A stretch of DNA of 64,000 bases, taken from an uncultured Porphyromonas sp. (GTDB taxonomy: Bacteria; Bacteroidota; Bacteroidia; Bacteroidales; Porphyromonadaceae). The stretch spans positions 62,001-126,000 of the forward strand of contig UQBE01000001.1 of assembly GCA_900539155.1 (NCBI GenBank). Reading direction: 5' to 3'. The translations under genes and the position numbers were made by a program. Position 1 is the stretch's first letter. The number at the start of each line of letters is the position of its first letter. Positions 9,891-18,463 of the stretch are shown in pieces. Below the pieces are notes generated by a model. That model was not told where the DNA came from and searched no databases. It saw nothing but the letters and a program-made list of their open reading frames with translations.

Positions 9891-11189
9891 CTAGAAGTGA
9901 AACATGCCAAAGTAGGCGATGCCGAGGCTGATTGTCGGCTCATCGTTGAACTGCTTGTGTAGCATACGATAGCTATACTCAGCCTTGACGACAATCTCTG
10001 GGATGGGGTAGTAGTTGAGTCCGACGGTAAACTTCTGTCGCTCCCACTCCAGCTCGTCGGTCATACTGGGCACTACTTGAAACATGGAGTCGTAGTAGTC
10101 ATATCGCCCGAAGAGGTAGAGACGCTGCTTGAGCTGACGTAGCTTGGCCGAAGCTGAGAAAAGGTCATATCCGCCCTCCAGGCCAGCAGCTAGAGCCGCC
10201 TTGGCGACACTATTCTTGGGTGAGGGTGAGTCCTTGCGGGTCGTGCGATTGGCCTTTGTTATCTCCATCGAGTCGCCTAGATGTCCGTAGTCCACATTGC
10301 CTCGCAAGATGAGCTGCGGATTGGCATACTGAAAGTCAAAGGCTCCGATACAGACGAGACCCTTGATATGGTCATACTTATTTGTCGCATTGAGCGTGTT
10401 GCGACCGCTCGTCCCGACGTAGCCACTCAGGCTGAGGCGCAGATTGCGTACGGAGTAGTTGTCCACGCGCATAGCGCAGGCATAGTTCGTCGCCATCTTA
10501 AACTCGTAGGGACTACCCGCACCGCCATGAATCCAGTCCTTATTATTAAAGCGGTCTGCATCCAGTCCCGCGATACCCATCACCTCATACCGCCAGTTAG
10601 GTAGTTTACCCCATAGCCCTATACCGGTCTCATGCCAGGTGCAGGGCAGGATCGTATTCTCCCCCTCGGGGCGGTAGACCGTAAAGAACTCCGTCGGCAT
10701 ATGATACGCATTGGTCGCTCCGACAGGCACTACCATGTGTCCGATGCGCAGGTTGAGTGCTGGTGAGAAGCTCTTCTGTAGCCAAAACTGCTCGAGAGCC
10801 ACCTCGCCACCACGCTCTATCTCAGACTCGTACTCGCCAGTCTCCTCCTCTTCGATCTCGACAGCACTCTCCGTGCCACCATGCTCAAACTCGATCTCAG
10901 AGCCTAGAGACCAGCCGTGACCGAAGTCATAACCGACGAAGAAAACTACGTGAGGCAAGTCCACCTGCCCGAAGCTACGAGCATCTTTGTAGAGTGCTGC
11001 ATCGGTGTAGCGCTTGAAGTTATTACTGTAAAACATCCTCGATGCGACAGCCTCTCCATACCCACCTAGGGTGAGCCGACGAGGAGCTGGTGCGGGAGCC
11101 TGTGACAATGTATCCACAGTCTGCGCCTCTGATAGCTGTACGGTGCAAAGTACGAGAGCACAGAGGAGATACGAAATGAGTCGTTTCAT
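9891..11189 (-). CDS. Outer-membrane porin-like beta-barrel protein
   Basis: A 432-residue protein with a Sec signal peptide (cleavage after ...QLSEA, about residue 22) and alternating amphipathic strands rich in Tyr, Gly and Phe that end in FGMFHF, a typical barrel-closing C-terminal Phe. The layout resembles Bacteroidetes phosphate-selective-porin (OprO/OprP-like) proteins. A very acidic stretch near 125-150 (EIEEEETGEYESEIERGGE) is probably an external loop and could bind cations. It is the first gene of the transcript running to imelysin, the di-haem proteins and CcsBA, so a role in passage of an iron form across the outer membrane is inferred, not shown. Confidence 0.8.
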   Translation of the reverse strand: MKRLISYLLCALVLCTVQLSEAQTVDTLSQAPAPAPRRLTLGGYGEAVASRMFYSNNFKRYTDAALYKDARSFGQVDLPHVVFFVGYDFGHGWSLGSEIEFEHGGTESAVEIEEEETGEYESEIERGGEVALEQFWLQKSFSPALNLRIGHMVVPVGATNAYHMPTEFFTVYRPEGENTILPCTWHETGIGLWGKLPNWRYEVMGIAGLDADRFNNKDWIHGGAGSPYEFKMATNYACAMRVDNYSVRNLRLSLSGYVGTSGRNTLNATNKYDHIKGLVCIGAFDFQYANPQLILRGNVDYGHLGDSMEITKANRTTRKDSPSPKNSVAKAALAAGLEGGYDLFSASAKLRQLKQRLYLFGRYDYYDSMFQVVPSMTDELEWERQKFTVGLNYYPIPEIVVKAEYSYRMLHKQFNDEPTISLGIAYFGMFHF

Positions 11190-11377
11190 ATATTATTATA
11201 GCGTGTTTGATATCTGAGTGATTCAAACGCAGGGGGAGCTTCATCAGCACCCCTTACATTGTTTAGCGTACCTCAAGATGGGTATAGCGGAGGGTAAATC
11301 GAAGAGAATCAGGGGAACGAATCCTCTACTACGCCACATCTTGTGAAGCCTGCCGATAATCCGACAGATATACACTG

Positions 11378-11385
11378 CAAAGGTA
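11378..11385 (-). promoter_or_regulatory. Promoter -7 box of the porin-imelysin unit
   Basis: The minus strand reads TACCTTTG, a perfect Bacteroidetes -7 box (TAnnTTTG). It lies about 190 bp upstream of the porin start. The plus strand here reads GCAAAGGTACGGTGG, identical over 15 bp to the promoter region of the TonB receptor at 24251. No well-spaced TTG -33 box is evident. Confidence 0.6.
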
Positions 11386-11537
11386 CGGTGGTGGCGCACA
11401 TCTGCTCACGGCAAACACTAGCGAATAGTAGGTATATGCAGAAGAAAGTAACAGCTGTTCAATACTATCTGTTAGGTAGTCCGTAGCGGCGGGCCAGAGG
11501 GTGTGAAGCTCGCTCTTCGTAGCTCTGCACTCATCTG

Positions 11538-11649
11538 GAGACTCTTGCAACAGTCTCATCTGGAGACTCTCGCACACGCACCATGTCGAGATGTCCTCCA
11601 CGGCTGACACATTATATATAATGAGACCGTTGTAAAAGTCAACAGTCTC
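11538..11649. repeat. Two copies of the GAGACTGTTG/CAACAGTCTC palindrome
   Basis: At 11538-11557 GAGACTC-TTG runs into CAACAGTCTC; at 11623-11649 GAGACCGTTG and CAACAGTCTC flank TAAAAGT. Same family as the elements at 41416, 41544, 55902, 60873 and 61290. An AT-rich motif (CTGACACATTATATATAATG) lies between them at 11604-11623. Confidence 0.7.
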
Positions 11650-11650
11650 G

Positions 11651-11882
11651 ACAATAATTTAGACCCGACTACATATCAACACGACTCTATGTCGGGGAAA
11701 AACGGATTTCCACGTGGATATTTTGAAATCTCCACGTGGAGAATTTTTATTTTCCACGTGGGGAAGAAAAAATTCTTCGGAGGAATCAAATAAAACTTCG
11801 GAGGAAATGAATCACGCCCACGTGGAAAATAAAAAATATCCACGTGGAGATTTGAGATTCTCCACGTGGATATTCGAAAAAA
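11651..11882. repeat. CACGTGG-rich dispersed repeat, copy A
   Basis: A block of about 235 bp starting ACAATAATTTAGACCCGACT that recurs in the same orientation at about 24411-24642 with few differences. It contains several CCACGTGG palindromes (7 of the type TCCACGTGGA or close), AT-rich A-tracts, and CTTCGGAGGAA twice. No open frame of note. Both copies lie at boundaries of the iron island transcription units. Confidence 0.8.
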
Positions 11883-11992
11883 GAGGGTAATTAGAGGTTA
11901 GAAATTAGAAGTTAGAGGGCAGGGCTGACGCGTTATATTATAATGACCTCATCTATACCTCCCTCATGAAGGGGGCAGAAGGGGCCTCGCGG

Positions 11993-13027
11993 TTAGTCTA
12001 GTCGAGGCTTGACCCAGCCATCTAGACGCGAGGTGAAGTGTAGCCCCGGCATAGCCCGCTCAGGGTGATCTACTTGTAGCGAGCTCAGTAGCGTATAGTT
12101 CGTAGCGTCTAGCGCATAGTAGCTTGTGGCATCGGTGGTGGAGACCTTGAGGGTGTAGCTGTCTAGGTCGTTGCCGATGATGGTGAGATCCTCACGGCGA
12201 GGGTCCCACGAGGGGATCTCAAGGCGACAGGGACGATAGCCCTCACGCTCGATCAGATAGAGCTGATGGTCTCGGGTAGAGACGAGACCGATATGCCGAC
12301 GACTAGGCAGCTCCCAGACGAAGGCCTCGGCAGCCTCTACGCCCTCGGGCAGGTCAATAGCCCGCAGGTAGGGCTTGCCCGCCATCTGCTTGAGGTGAAA
12401 GAGCTTGCCCTGCTGATCAATGAGGAGGTAACCGTTGTCATACTCCTTTTGTGCAGTTGCATTGCCAGCGACCCGCTGTGCGGGGAAGGCGAAGCCTTTC
12501 TCCTGAAAGAGCTTCGTATAGTTAGCACTCTTCGCCTTGTCTAGCTGATTGCTCTGCATATCTACAAATTCGATCGCCTGGTCGGTGATGCGAAAGAGAT
12601 CCTCGGGCATCTCCAGCTTGACTCTCCGTGAGGCACTCTCCAGGAGGGGGTAGAGCGCTACGGCAGGCGCAGAGAGGGTGCGCGGCGAGTTGCGAAAGGT
12701 GACGACACCCCGCTGTATAAGCTGTGGGGTCACCGCCTCTCCATAGAGCGTGTCGGGTAGGCGACCATCAGTCAGGAGCTGGCGGTAGTAGAAGGTGGGG
12801 AGCAGGCTGTCTACCTCCTCACGACTATACTGCACGCCCTTACCGCTACGGTAGGTTATCGCCCCCTCATCATGGCCTGTGACGATGAAGTCGCCTAGTA
12901 GCTGACTATAGATAGTGAATGGCTCACGGCTTGCATCGGCTCGGAGGTAGTTGTACCACCAGGGTATCTGCCAGACGATGAGTAGTGCTACGGTGATGTA
13001 TAGGAGTATTGTGGCTATGCGCTTCAT
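11993..13027 (-). CDS. Membrane-anchored protein, DUF4857-like
   Basis: A 344-residue protein starting MKRIATILLYITVALLIVWQ, a single N-terminal membrane anchor; the rest is predicted outside the cytoplasm. The start at 13027 is preferred over in-frame upstream codons because those lie inside the preceding permease gene, whose stop is at 13039. The body has repeated short beta-rich segments ending in LYLIERE- and YYALDAT-type motifs, suggesting a beta-propeller-like fold (inferred). It resembles the DUF4857 proteins of Bacteroidetes; that assignment is from memory and only moderate. It is 11 bp downstream of the permease and two genes from its ATPase, so probably an accessory part of that ABC system. 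Confidence 0.65.
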   Translation of the reverse strand: MKRIATILLYITVALLIVWQIPWWYNYLRADASREPFTIYSQLLGDFIVTGHDEGAITYRSGKGVQYSREEVDSLLPTFYYRQLLTDGRLPDTLYGEAVTPQLIQRGVVTFRNSPRTLSAPAVALYPLLESASRRVKLEMPEDLFRITDQAIEFVDMQSNQLDKAKSANYTKLFQEKGFAFPAQRVAGNATAQKEYDNGYLLIDQQGKLFHLKQMAGKPYLRAIDLPEGVEAAEAFVWELPSRRHIGLVSTRDHQLYLIEREGYRPCRLEIPSWDPRREDLTIIGNDLDSYTLKVSTTDATSYYALDATNYTLLSSLQVDHPERAMPGLHFTSRLDGWVKPRLD

Positions 13028-13038
13028 ATAATGGTCGT

Positions 13039-13710
13039 TTAGTCTTGTCTCCCCTCTTTGAAGCGACTCACGGAGAGCCACACGAGTGTCGAGGCGAGGA
13101 TGGTGTAGATAAGTAGCGTAGGTAGGAAGGGTGCGTAAGCTCCTGCCGTGGGTGAGATGAAGCAGAGACGCATGAGGAGTACGGCGATGAGGGTGTAGAG
13201 GATGCGTCTGCGCCAAGTGGGCTCTAGGAGTATCCAGCTCATGAGGAGGTAGCCGAGGAAGCCTGCCAAGATCCAGGGCAATGTGGCGGAGAGGACGTAG
13301 GCGAGGAGTTCGTAAGCTAAGAGCCCTTGCAGTCCGATGAAGAGGACACCTATATATAATAAGGTATGCCACAGCAGTAACGTCACCCCGCAGGCGAGCA
13401 TCTGGTAGGTCGAGCGGAGCGGTGACTGAGGTAGGTGCAGGGTAAGCTTGAGACTACGACGAGAGAGCTCTGGCGCAAACTGAGCGATGGCACAGAGCAA
13501 GCCTAGTATGAGGGGTACGTAGCGCATACTCTCTACGAAGACTACCCCTTTCTGTATCATCACGAGCCAGATATGGTCAGCGCCTTGCAGGGCGATGGCT
13601 CGGTGTATGCGTATGACGCCGTAGAGCGGTACGGCTAGTGCGACAAGTGTCGATAGTAGTGCGTATAGTCGGAGCTTGAGCCACTCCTTATACATTATAG
13701 AGGCAAACAT
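13039..13710 (-). CDS. ABC-type permease subunit
   Basis: A 223-residue integral membrane protein with about six hydrophobic segments and a charged C-terminus (SRFKEGRQD). The short N-terminus MFASIMYKEWLKLR is typical of ABC-2-type permeases. It starts 10 bp downstream of the ATPase gene and must be its membrane partner. The substrate cannot be read from the sequence; the neighbourhood suggests envelope or metal/haem-related export or a regulatory function. Shorter than many ABC-2 permeases. Confidence 0.72.
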   Translation of the reverse strand: MFASIMYKEWLKLRLYALLSTLVALAVPLYGVIRIHRAIALQGADHIWLVMIQKGVVFVESMRYVPLILGLLCAIAQFAPELSRRSLKLTLHLPQSPLRSTYQMLACGVTLLLWHTLLYIGVLFIGLQGLLAYELLAYVLSATLPWILAGFLGYLLMSWILLEPTWRRRILYTLIAVLLMRLCFISPTAGAYAPFLPTLLIYTILASTLVWLSVSRFKEGRQD

Positions 13711-13720
13711 ATAGATAGCG

Positions 13721-14605
13721 TTAGTACTTACCGGTGAGTCCTATGAAGGCATCCTCGAGCGTCGTCTCGTGTGCTGTGAGATCTTGGTAGGGGACGCCAG
13801 CCTGAGTGAGTCGCTCGGCGACCTCTAGCAGAGGAAGGAATGAGTAGCACTCCCCACGTCTGTGGTGCGCCTCAAAGTGGTACAGCCCATTGATCTCAGG
13901 GAGAGGACGGTCGTCTGTGAGGGTGCATCTGTAGAGTCGCCCCTCGTCTAGTATCTCAGCAACGGGTCGCTGCAGGAGTATAGAGCCGTAGTCCATGATG
14001 ATGCAGTCATCGATCAGGCGCTCCATATCCTGGATGATGTGGGAGGTGAGGAAGATCGTGGTGCCCTGCTCCTTGGCATAGTGATGCAGGTAGTCCACAA
14101 AAAGCCTGCGATAGCCGGGGTCTAGTCCCATGGAGAAGTCGTCGAGGATGAGGACTTTGGGGTTTTGCGCTAGGAGCAGTCCGAGAGCGACCTGCGAGCG
14201 CTGGCCACAAGACATACGACTGAGGTGCTGCCTCTCGGTGACCTTGAGTAGCTCCATCAACTCGTAGTAAGCCTCCCTACGCCACTTCGGATAGAAAGGC
14301 GCGTAGAAGCGCTCTATCTGCCGTATAGTCATAAAGCTATACTGAACGTGCCCCTCGATGAGTAGCCCGATATCCTGTCTGAGCCGGTCGGGCATACGGG
14401 TTATGTCTTCGCCTAGGATGCGACAGACACCCGACTTGGGGCGGAGGAAGCCACTGAGTATATTGATTGTGGTGGTCTTGCCGGTACCGTTCTTGCCAAG
14501 CAGACCGAGGATGCGACCACGAGGCACGGCAAAGGAGAGATCACGGTAGATCAGTCGCTTGCCGTAGTAGTGAGTCAAGTTTTGACACTCGATTAAGTTG
14601 TCCAT
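13721..14605 (-). CDS. ABC transporter ATP-binding protein
   Basis: A 294-residue nucleotide-binding subunit. Walker A is GLLGKNGTGKTTT (about 35-47), the signature is MSCGQRSQVALG instead of LSGGQ (about 131), Walker B is KVLILDDFSMGLDP with Asp-Asp in place of the usual Asp-Glu at the catalytic position (about 150), and the H-loop is FLTSHI (about 184). The DD variant may slow hydrolysis or point to a regulatory ATPase. The C-terminal 80 residues extend beyond the NBD as in ABC-2 exporters. Followed at 10 bp by its permease. Confidence 0.85.
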   Translation of the reverse strand: MDNLIECQNLTHYYGKRLIYRDLSFAVPRGRILGLLGKNGTGKTTTINILSGFLRPKSGVCRILGEDITRMPDRLRQDIGLLIEGHVQYSFMTIRQIERFYAPFYPKWRREAYYELMELLKVTERQHLSRMSCGQRSQVALGLLLAQNPKVLILDDFSMGLDPGYRRLFVDYLHHYAKEQGTTIFLTSHIIQDMERLIDDCIIMDYGSILLQRPVAEILDEGRLYRCTLTDDRPLPEINGLYHFEAHHRRGECYSFLPLLEVAERLTQAGVPYQDLTAHETTLEDAFIGLTGKY

Positions 14606-14670
14606 GTTAGTTAAGTGGTATAAGGGGAGGTGTGGGCTACTCTTTCGGCAGTAGTGAATGCTACTTGTCC

Positions 14671-15252
14671 TTATAGGAAGAGGAAGAGTAGTGGTACCGC
14701 CAGCCCGATCAAGAGGAGGATGCCTCCACGACCTATGAGCCCGCGTCTCCCTGGCACGATGAGTAGTCCCGTGAGGGTGATGAGGATAAGACCGATGGCT
14801 AGCACATCAGCGACGATCGTCCACCAGCGCCCTGGGTTGTAGTGCAGTTGTGTCATAGAGCTGATGAGCGGGCGTCGCTCGATCGACTCGTAGACGGCTA
14901 CCCCCGTTGAGGTGTCGAGGAGTAGGGTGGCACGTCCCTTGAGGAAGACTTTGAGCGTATGGTCGTCAGGGTAGTAGTGCTTGGTATAGCTACCCGACAG
15001 GTCTATCTCGTCTAGGAGCTTACGGACGGCAGATGCGTCAAGGCGTCCAGCAGCTTGTAGCTCTTCTAGCGGGATCTGATACTCCCGCTGAGTGATGATG
15101 TAGTGTGGATTGATCGAGTCTCGGTGGTTCATGTAGAGACCCGATAGGGCATAGATGAATATAAGTGCAGCAAGTAGGTAGGAGAGGTCGCGGTGTAGTA
15201 ATCTACTCCAGCGACGCACGCTCCTACCTACTTTCTTGAAGTTTACTTTCAT
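14671..15252 (-). CDS. PepSY-associated membrane protein
   Basis: A 193-residue protein with one N-terminal membrane helix (about 26-45, LLAALIFIYALSGLYMNHRD) followed by a PepSY-like periplasmic domain (about 60-130) and two C-terminal helices (about 143-190). This is the short form of the PepSY_TM family, whose larger members accompany siderophore or haem receptors and are thought to act in iron reduction at the inner membrane. The conserved HR after the first stretch (LLHRDLSY) and H in YMNHR are candidate haem or metal ligands (inference). It lies 24 bp after the OB-fold lipoprotein gene and 65 bp before the ATPase gene. Confidence 0.78.
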   Translation of the reverse strand: MKVNFKKVGRSVRRWSRLLHRDLSYLLAALIFIYALSGLYMNHRDSINPHYIITQREYQIPLEELQAAGRLDASAVRKLLDEIDLSGSYTKHYYPDDHTLKVFLKGRATLLLDTSTGVAVYESIERRPLISSMTQLHYNPGRWWTIVADVLAIGLILITLTGLLIVPGRRGLIGRGGILLLIGLAVPLLFLFL

Positions 15253-15276
15253 AGAGTCTTGTCAGTTCCAGATGGG

Positions 15277-15864
15277 TTACTGCTGCTCTATCTGATAGCT
15301 TGTAGCATCGATGTGGTAGAAGGAGAGGTATGCCTTGCCCTCCTGAGCTTCGCGCTCAGCGATCTGCTTGCGAAAGTCTGCGATACGAGCTTCGGGTGTG
15401 TCGGCCGTTTCGCCACGAGCCTTCTTCTCATTGGCGCAGCCTGCCTTGCCCTCGCCATGCTCTTTGGCGACTTGAGCTTTGAGCTGCTCCTCCCAGTTTT
15501 GCAGATAAGCCTCATCGATACGATCCTCGACAAGCTGCCCTGTGATGGTGACTATACTATTGATACACTCCTGGGCAAAGGCGCCCATCTCCTCACTAGC
15601 CTCAGCGCGGATCACCTTGGTGTCGTCGCTACCCATGAGGAAGGCTTTCTTAGCACCATGCTTGCAGAGGTGGGTGCAGACGCCCTGCACGGTGACCGTC
15701 TGACCGACGAGACTATCGGCAGAGGCGAGGAGTGCGTCCACCTCCATGTAGGTCGGAGCCTCCGTCTCTGTGGCTGCTGTCTGATCTTGCTTTTGCTTAT
15801 TGCAGCTGATGAGGGCGATGGAGAGTAGTGCTGCAAGGAGTGCGAGAGATAGTTTATTGTTCAT
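15277..15864 (-). CDS. Lipoprotein with OB-fold-like domain
   Basis: A 195-residue product with lipobox ALISC (Cys 21). Residues about 40-115 (VGQTVTVQGVCTHLCKHGAKKAFLMG..., ending ITGQLVEDRID) have the strand pattern of a bacterial OB-fold/tRNA_anti-like domain; the CTHLCKH cluster could bind a metal or haem (inference). The C-terminal 80 residues are charged and helical. Function is not known. It starts 113 bp after a strong terminator that separates it from the T9SS-cargo gene, and continues into the PepSY and ABC genes. Confidence 0.65.
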   Translation of the reverse strand: MNNKLSLALLAALLSIALISCNKQKQDQTAATETEAPTYMEVDALLASADSLVGQTVTVQGVCTHLCKHGAKKAFLMGSDDTKVIRAEASEEMGAFAQECINSIVTITGQLVEDRIDEAYLQNWEEQLKAQVAKEHGEGKAGCANEKKARGETADTPEARIADFRKQIAEREAQEGKAYLSFYHIDATSYQIEQQ

Positions 15865-15943
15865 ACTGTGTTGGTGTGATAACTATGTTTTGAGGCAATA
15901 GGGTGTGAAGTGCGAGCTTCACAGATTTGCTTATAAAAGAGGA

Positions 15944-15979
15944 TAGTCCCTCTCCTCCACATAGGGAGAAGAGGGACTA
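15944..15979 (-). terminator. Hairpin terminator after the T9SS-cargo gene
   Basis: TAGTCCCTCT (15944-15953) and AGAGGGACTA (15970-15979) form perfect 10-bp arms 7 bp downstream of the 15986 stop. It probably reduces read-through from the receptor/T9SS genes into the OB-fold lipoprotein gene. Confidence 0.65.
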
Positions 15980-15985
15980 AACAGA

Positions 15986-18427
15986 TTAGATAGCGGGGAT
16001 GTAGACACGATAGGCCTCACGATCTGTCTGGATGAAGTAGATACCAGCAGGTAGTGAGAGCTCCATATCACCAGAGAGTAGTTGCTGTGCAACCATCTCA
16101 CCAGCTGACGTGTAGATAGCTACAGGACGTGTCTCATCGCTATGTACGTAGAGCGTACCAGCAGCGGTAGCAATAGAGAGCTTGGCTGCTGCAACCTCCT
16201 CAATAGCTGTATTGCTCTGACCAGATAGTGTGACAATCGTCTTGACATCGCCAGAGGTTAGGACGAGCTGAGCTGTCGCCTTGGCATTAGCTGCGATGGT
16301 CTTGTCAGGTGTGTAGGTGACCTTGAGGGTCGCAGGCTCATTGGAGACGGCTAGTTCGCTCTTGTCTACTGAGTAGTACTTAGCGCCCTCACCCTCGATC
16401 GTACAGGTGATAGCGTCCATGAGGTTCTTCTGTGTGACGATCAGATCGACAGACTTATGCTCACCGACAGGTATCATCGTGAAGTCGATCTCGCTCTGAG
16501 ATACCTTGATGTACTGCTCTGTTTCGGTCATTGCGTAGAGGTAGACCTCGTAGCTAGCTCCACCAGAAGTGAGGGTGAGCTTGCCAATACGCTCTTCGGG
16601 CGTCTTGGTGACAGCCGTCTTGAACTGAACCTCGAGAGCTCCACCCGTAGCGGGTAGCTCCTTGAGCTGTGCCGTAAAGCCTTCGCCAGAGCATGTTACT
16701 TGGATCGGATCTGTTAGGTCTGACGCTAGGACTTGTAGAGTGCCCTTGCCCTCTGATAGGTGGAGAGCCTTGCAGTTAGCAGAGACTGATGGGAAGGGGA
16801 GCTTGTGGGCAACAAAGAGGCTAAACCAGCCCTTGTATGTCATATCCTTATAGCCCTCGGTCGTAAGGAGCTTAGCACTATTGCGACAACGCGCACCTGC
16901 TACATAGCTATTGGCAACGATATCGCCACCGAATGAGACAGAAGCCTTGCTTACCATCGGGTAGTCTTGTACAGAGCCCTCTGAGAGGTTGAGATCCAGC
17001 ACACGATAGTAGGTCTGAGCTCCTAGAGCATAGGCATGCAAGATGACACGATCTCCCTGTGTGGATATAGCCGTACAGTTGGAGATTCCTTTCTCTGGGA
17101 GGAACGTGTGCCACTTCGCATTGGGCTTGCCCGTAGCTTTGTCTAGCGCTAGAGCATAGCCTCTGTGCTGCTTGAGCTTCTGCTCAAGGATCACATTCCC
17201 CTCAGCATCAACGAGAGCTCCAGCACAGCGACCTGCTATGTAGACCTTGTCCTTGCCGACAGCCACACCATCGACAAAGACCTTCGTCCAGTTGTGCTCG
17301 GGTACAGCCTTGACATCAATCTGAGAGATCCACGAGACCTTTAGATCTGTGTCTAGGCAGAGGGTGACAAGGCTCTCCTTATCGCTGGGGATGAGTTGCT
17401 TGCCATCGATGGTGATGGGGGTCTTCTCCTTAGTTCCTGTAAAGCGACCTGTAGCATAGAGCTTACCATCTTGATACTTGATGACACAGAGCATAGAGCG
17501 TCCGATGGGGTCTCCCTGCTCTGTAAGCGTCTTGACGAGATTGCCCTTGCTGTCAAACTTGAGGATGAAGAAGTCTCCTATCTGCTTCTGTGAGTCTCCA
17601 TTCCATCCGACATTGTTCTTTGCCTTGATAGTCGTCTCGCCGATGGTTATGGCCGTGCGGACGGAGCCACAGACATAGACGTTGCCCTCGGGATCTATAG
17701 TCGTACCCTTGAAGTCACACCCTGTAGGTGTACCATAGCTATAGTAACTCGCATCTGGCATTGGTTTGTGATCTACTTCAAAAGCCTTGTGATACTCGAT
17801 CTGTCCTGCAGCACTAACCTTGACAAGGATAGGCATGACCTTGCGGTGCGTAGGCTCTGCAGATGCTTCTTCACCAGCTCCGACAAATCGAGATTTCATC
17901 TCTATGTCGTAAGACTTGCCGTCAGCCTGGACTAGGCGCAAGATGTCGACATCGGTCTTTGACTTGGACTTAGCATCGCGAACCATCAAGATGGTCACAA
18001 AGCCCCCGTCAGGAGTTGCTGTGATACAGTGAACATTGGAAGCAACATCTCCTCGGCTGTTGTAGATATGCCAGAGAAGCTTGCCCTCAGGATTCATCTT
18101 GTAGATGGAGATAGCGGTATTGCCATTGACAGCCTCACCATCATCACCGTAGGAGACCGCCTTGTCTGCAATGTCGGGCGCATCATAGTTGAAGACTGAG
18201 CTAGAGTCCGTGCGCTCCTTACTGTAGAACATATTGCTCGCAAAGAGATTGCCGTCCATTGAGGCGACCACTTGCTGAGGTACTTGCATACGCTCTAAGC
18301 TATTGGAGACAAGACGGTACCAGAGGAAGTTCTTTGCGATCCCCTCGTCTGGAGTCTGTGCTATCGTCACACTCGCTGTACAGAAGAGCGTGAGGAGCAT
18401 AAGTAATACTGGTAGTTGTTTTCGCAT
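15986..18427 (-). CDS. Secreted protein with type IX sorting domain
   Basis: An 813-residue protein with a signal peptide (cleavage after ...ASVTIAQ, residue 24). The first 500 residues carry repeated beta-strand units of the form VYVCGSVRT.., LYATGRFTG, VYIAGRCAGA, reminiscent of SBBP/beta-propeller repeats. Residues about 530-740 look like two beta-sandwich modules. The last 75 residues (GTLYVHSDETRPVAIYTSAGE..., ..LSLPAGIYFIQTD...YRVYI) match the type A C-terminal signal of the Por/type IX secretion system, so it should be exported through the outer membrane and attached to the surface. It is three genes downstream of the TonB receptor; a surface role in capturing the receptor's ligand is inferred. 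Confidence 0.82.
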   Translation of the reverse strand: MRKQLPVLLMLLTLFCTASVTIAQTPDEGIAKNFLWYRLVSNSLERMQVPQQVVASMDGNLFASNMFYSKERTDSSSVFNYDAPDIADKAVSYGDDGEAVNGNTAISIYKMNPEGKLLWHIYNSRGDVASNVHCITATPDGGFVTILMVRDAKSKSKTDVDILRLVQADGKSYDIEMKSRFVGAGEEASAEPTHRKVMPILVKVSAAGQIEYHKAFEVDHKPMPDASYYSYGTPTGCDFKGTTIDPEGNVYVCGSVRTAITIGETTIKAKNNVGWNGDSQKQIGDFFILKFDSKGNLVKTLTEQGDPIGRSMLCVIKYQDGKLYATGRFTGTKEKTPITIDGKQLIPSDKESLVTLCLDTDLKVSWISQIDVKAVPEHNWTKVFVDGVAVGKDKVYIAGRCAGALVDAEGNVILEQKLKQHRGYALALDKATGKPNAKWHTFLPEKGISNCTAISTQGDRVILHAYALGAQTYYRVLDLNLSEGSVQDYPMVSKASVSFGGDIVANSYVAGARCRNSAKLLTTEGYKDMTYKGWFSLFVAHKLPFPSVSANCKALHLSEGKGTLQVLASDLTDPIQVTCSGEGFTAQLKELPATGGALEVQFKTAVTKTPEERIGKLTLTSGGASYEVYLYAMTETEQYIKVSQSEIDFTMIPVGEHKSVDLIVTQKNLMDAITCTIEGEGAKYYSVDKSELAVSNEPATLKVTYTPDKTIAANAKATAQLVLTSGDVKTIVTLSGQSNTAIEEVAAAKLSIATAAGTLYVHSDETRPVAIYTSAGEMVAQQLLSGDMELSLPAGIYFIQTDREAYRVYIPAI

Positions 18428-18463
18428 ACTGATGATATTTAGTTTGATTAGTTTGTTTTGCCA

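Larger units (their letters stand above)
11190..11992. other. Repeat-rich intergenic region
   Basis: About 800 bp with no supportable gene. It holds the promoter of the porin-imelysin unit near 11378, two copies of the GAGACTGTTG palindrome (11538-11557, 11623-11649), two AT-rich motifs (11602-11625 and 11921-11953), one CACGTGG-rich block (about 11650-11880) and a short AGAGGTTAGAAATTAGA run. It splits the minus-strand iron island into two units. Confidence 0.7.

Noticed and set aside
11329..11610. 93-residue minus-strand frame in the repeat region
   Set aside because: It covers palindromic repeats and the porin promoter, has no recognisable domain and no start context.
13028..13372. N-terminal extension of the DUF4857-like protein
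   Set aside because: The extra 115 residues would overlap the permease gene, are Arg/His/Leu-rich and out of style; the start at 13027 gives a clean membrane anchor.
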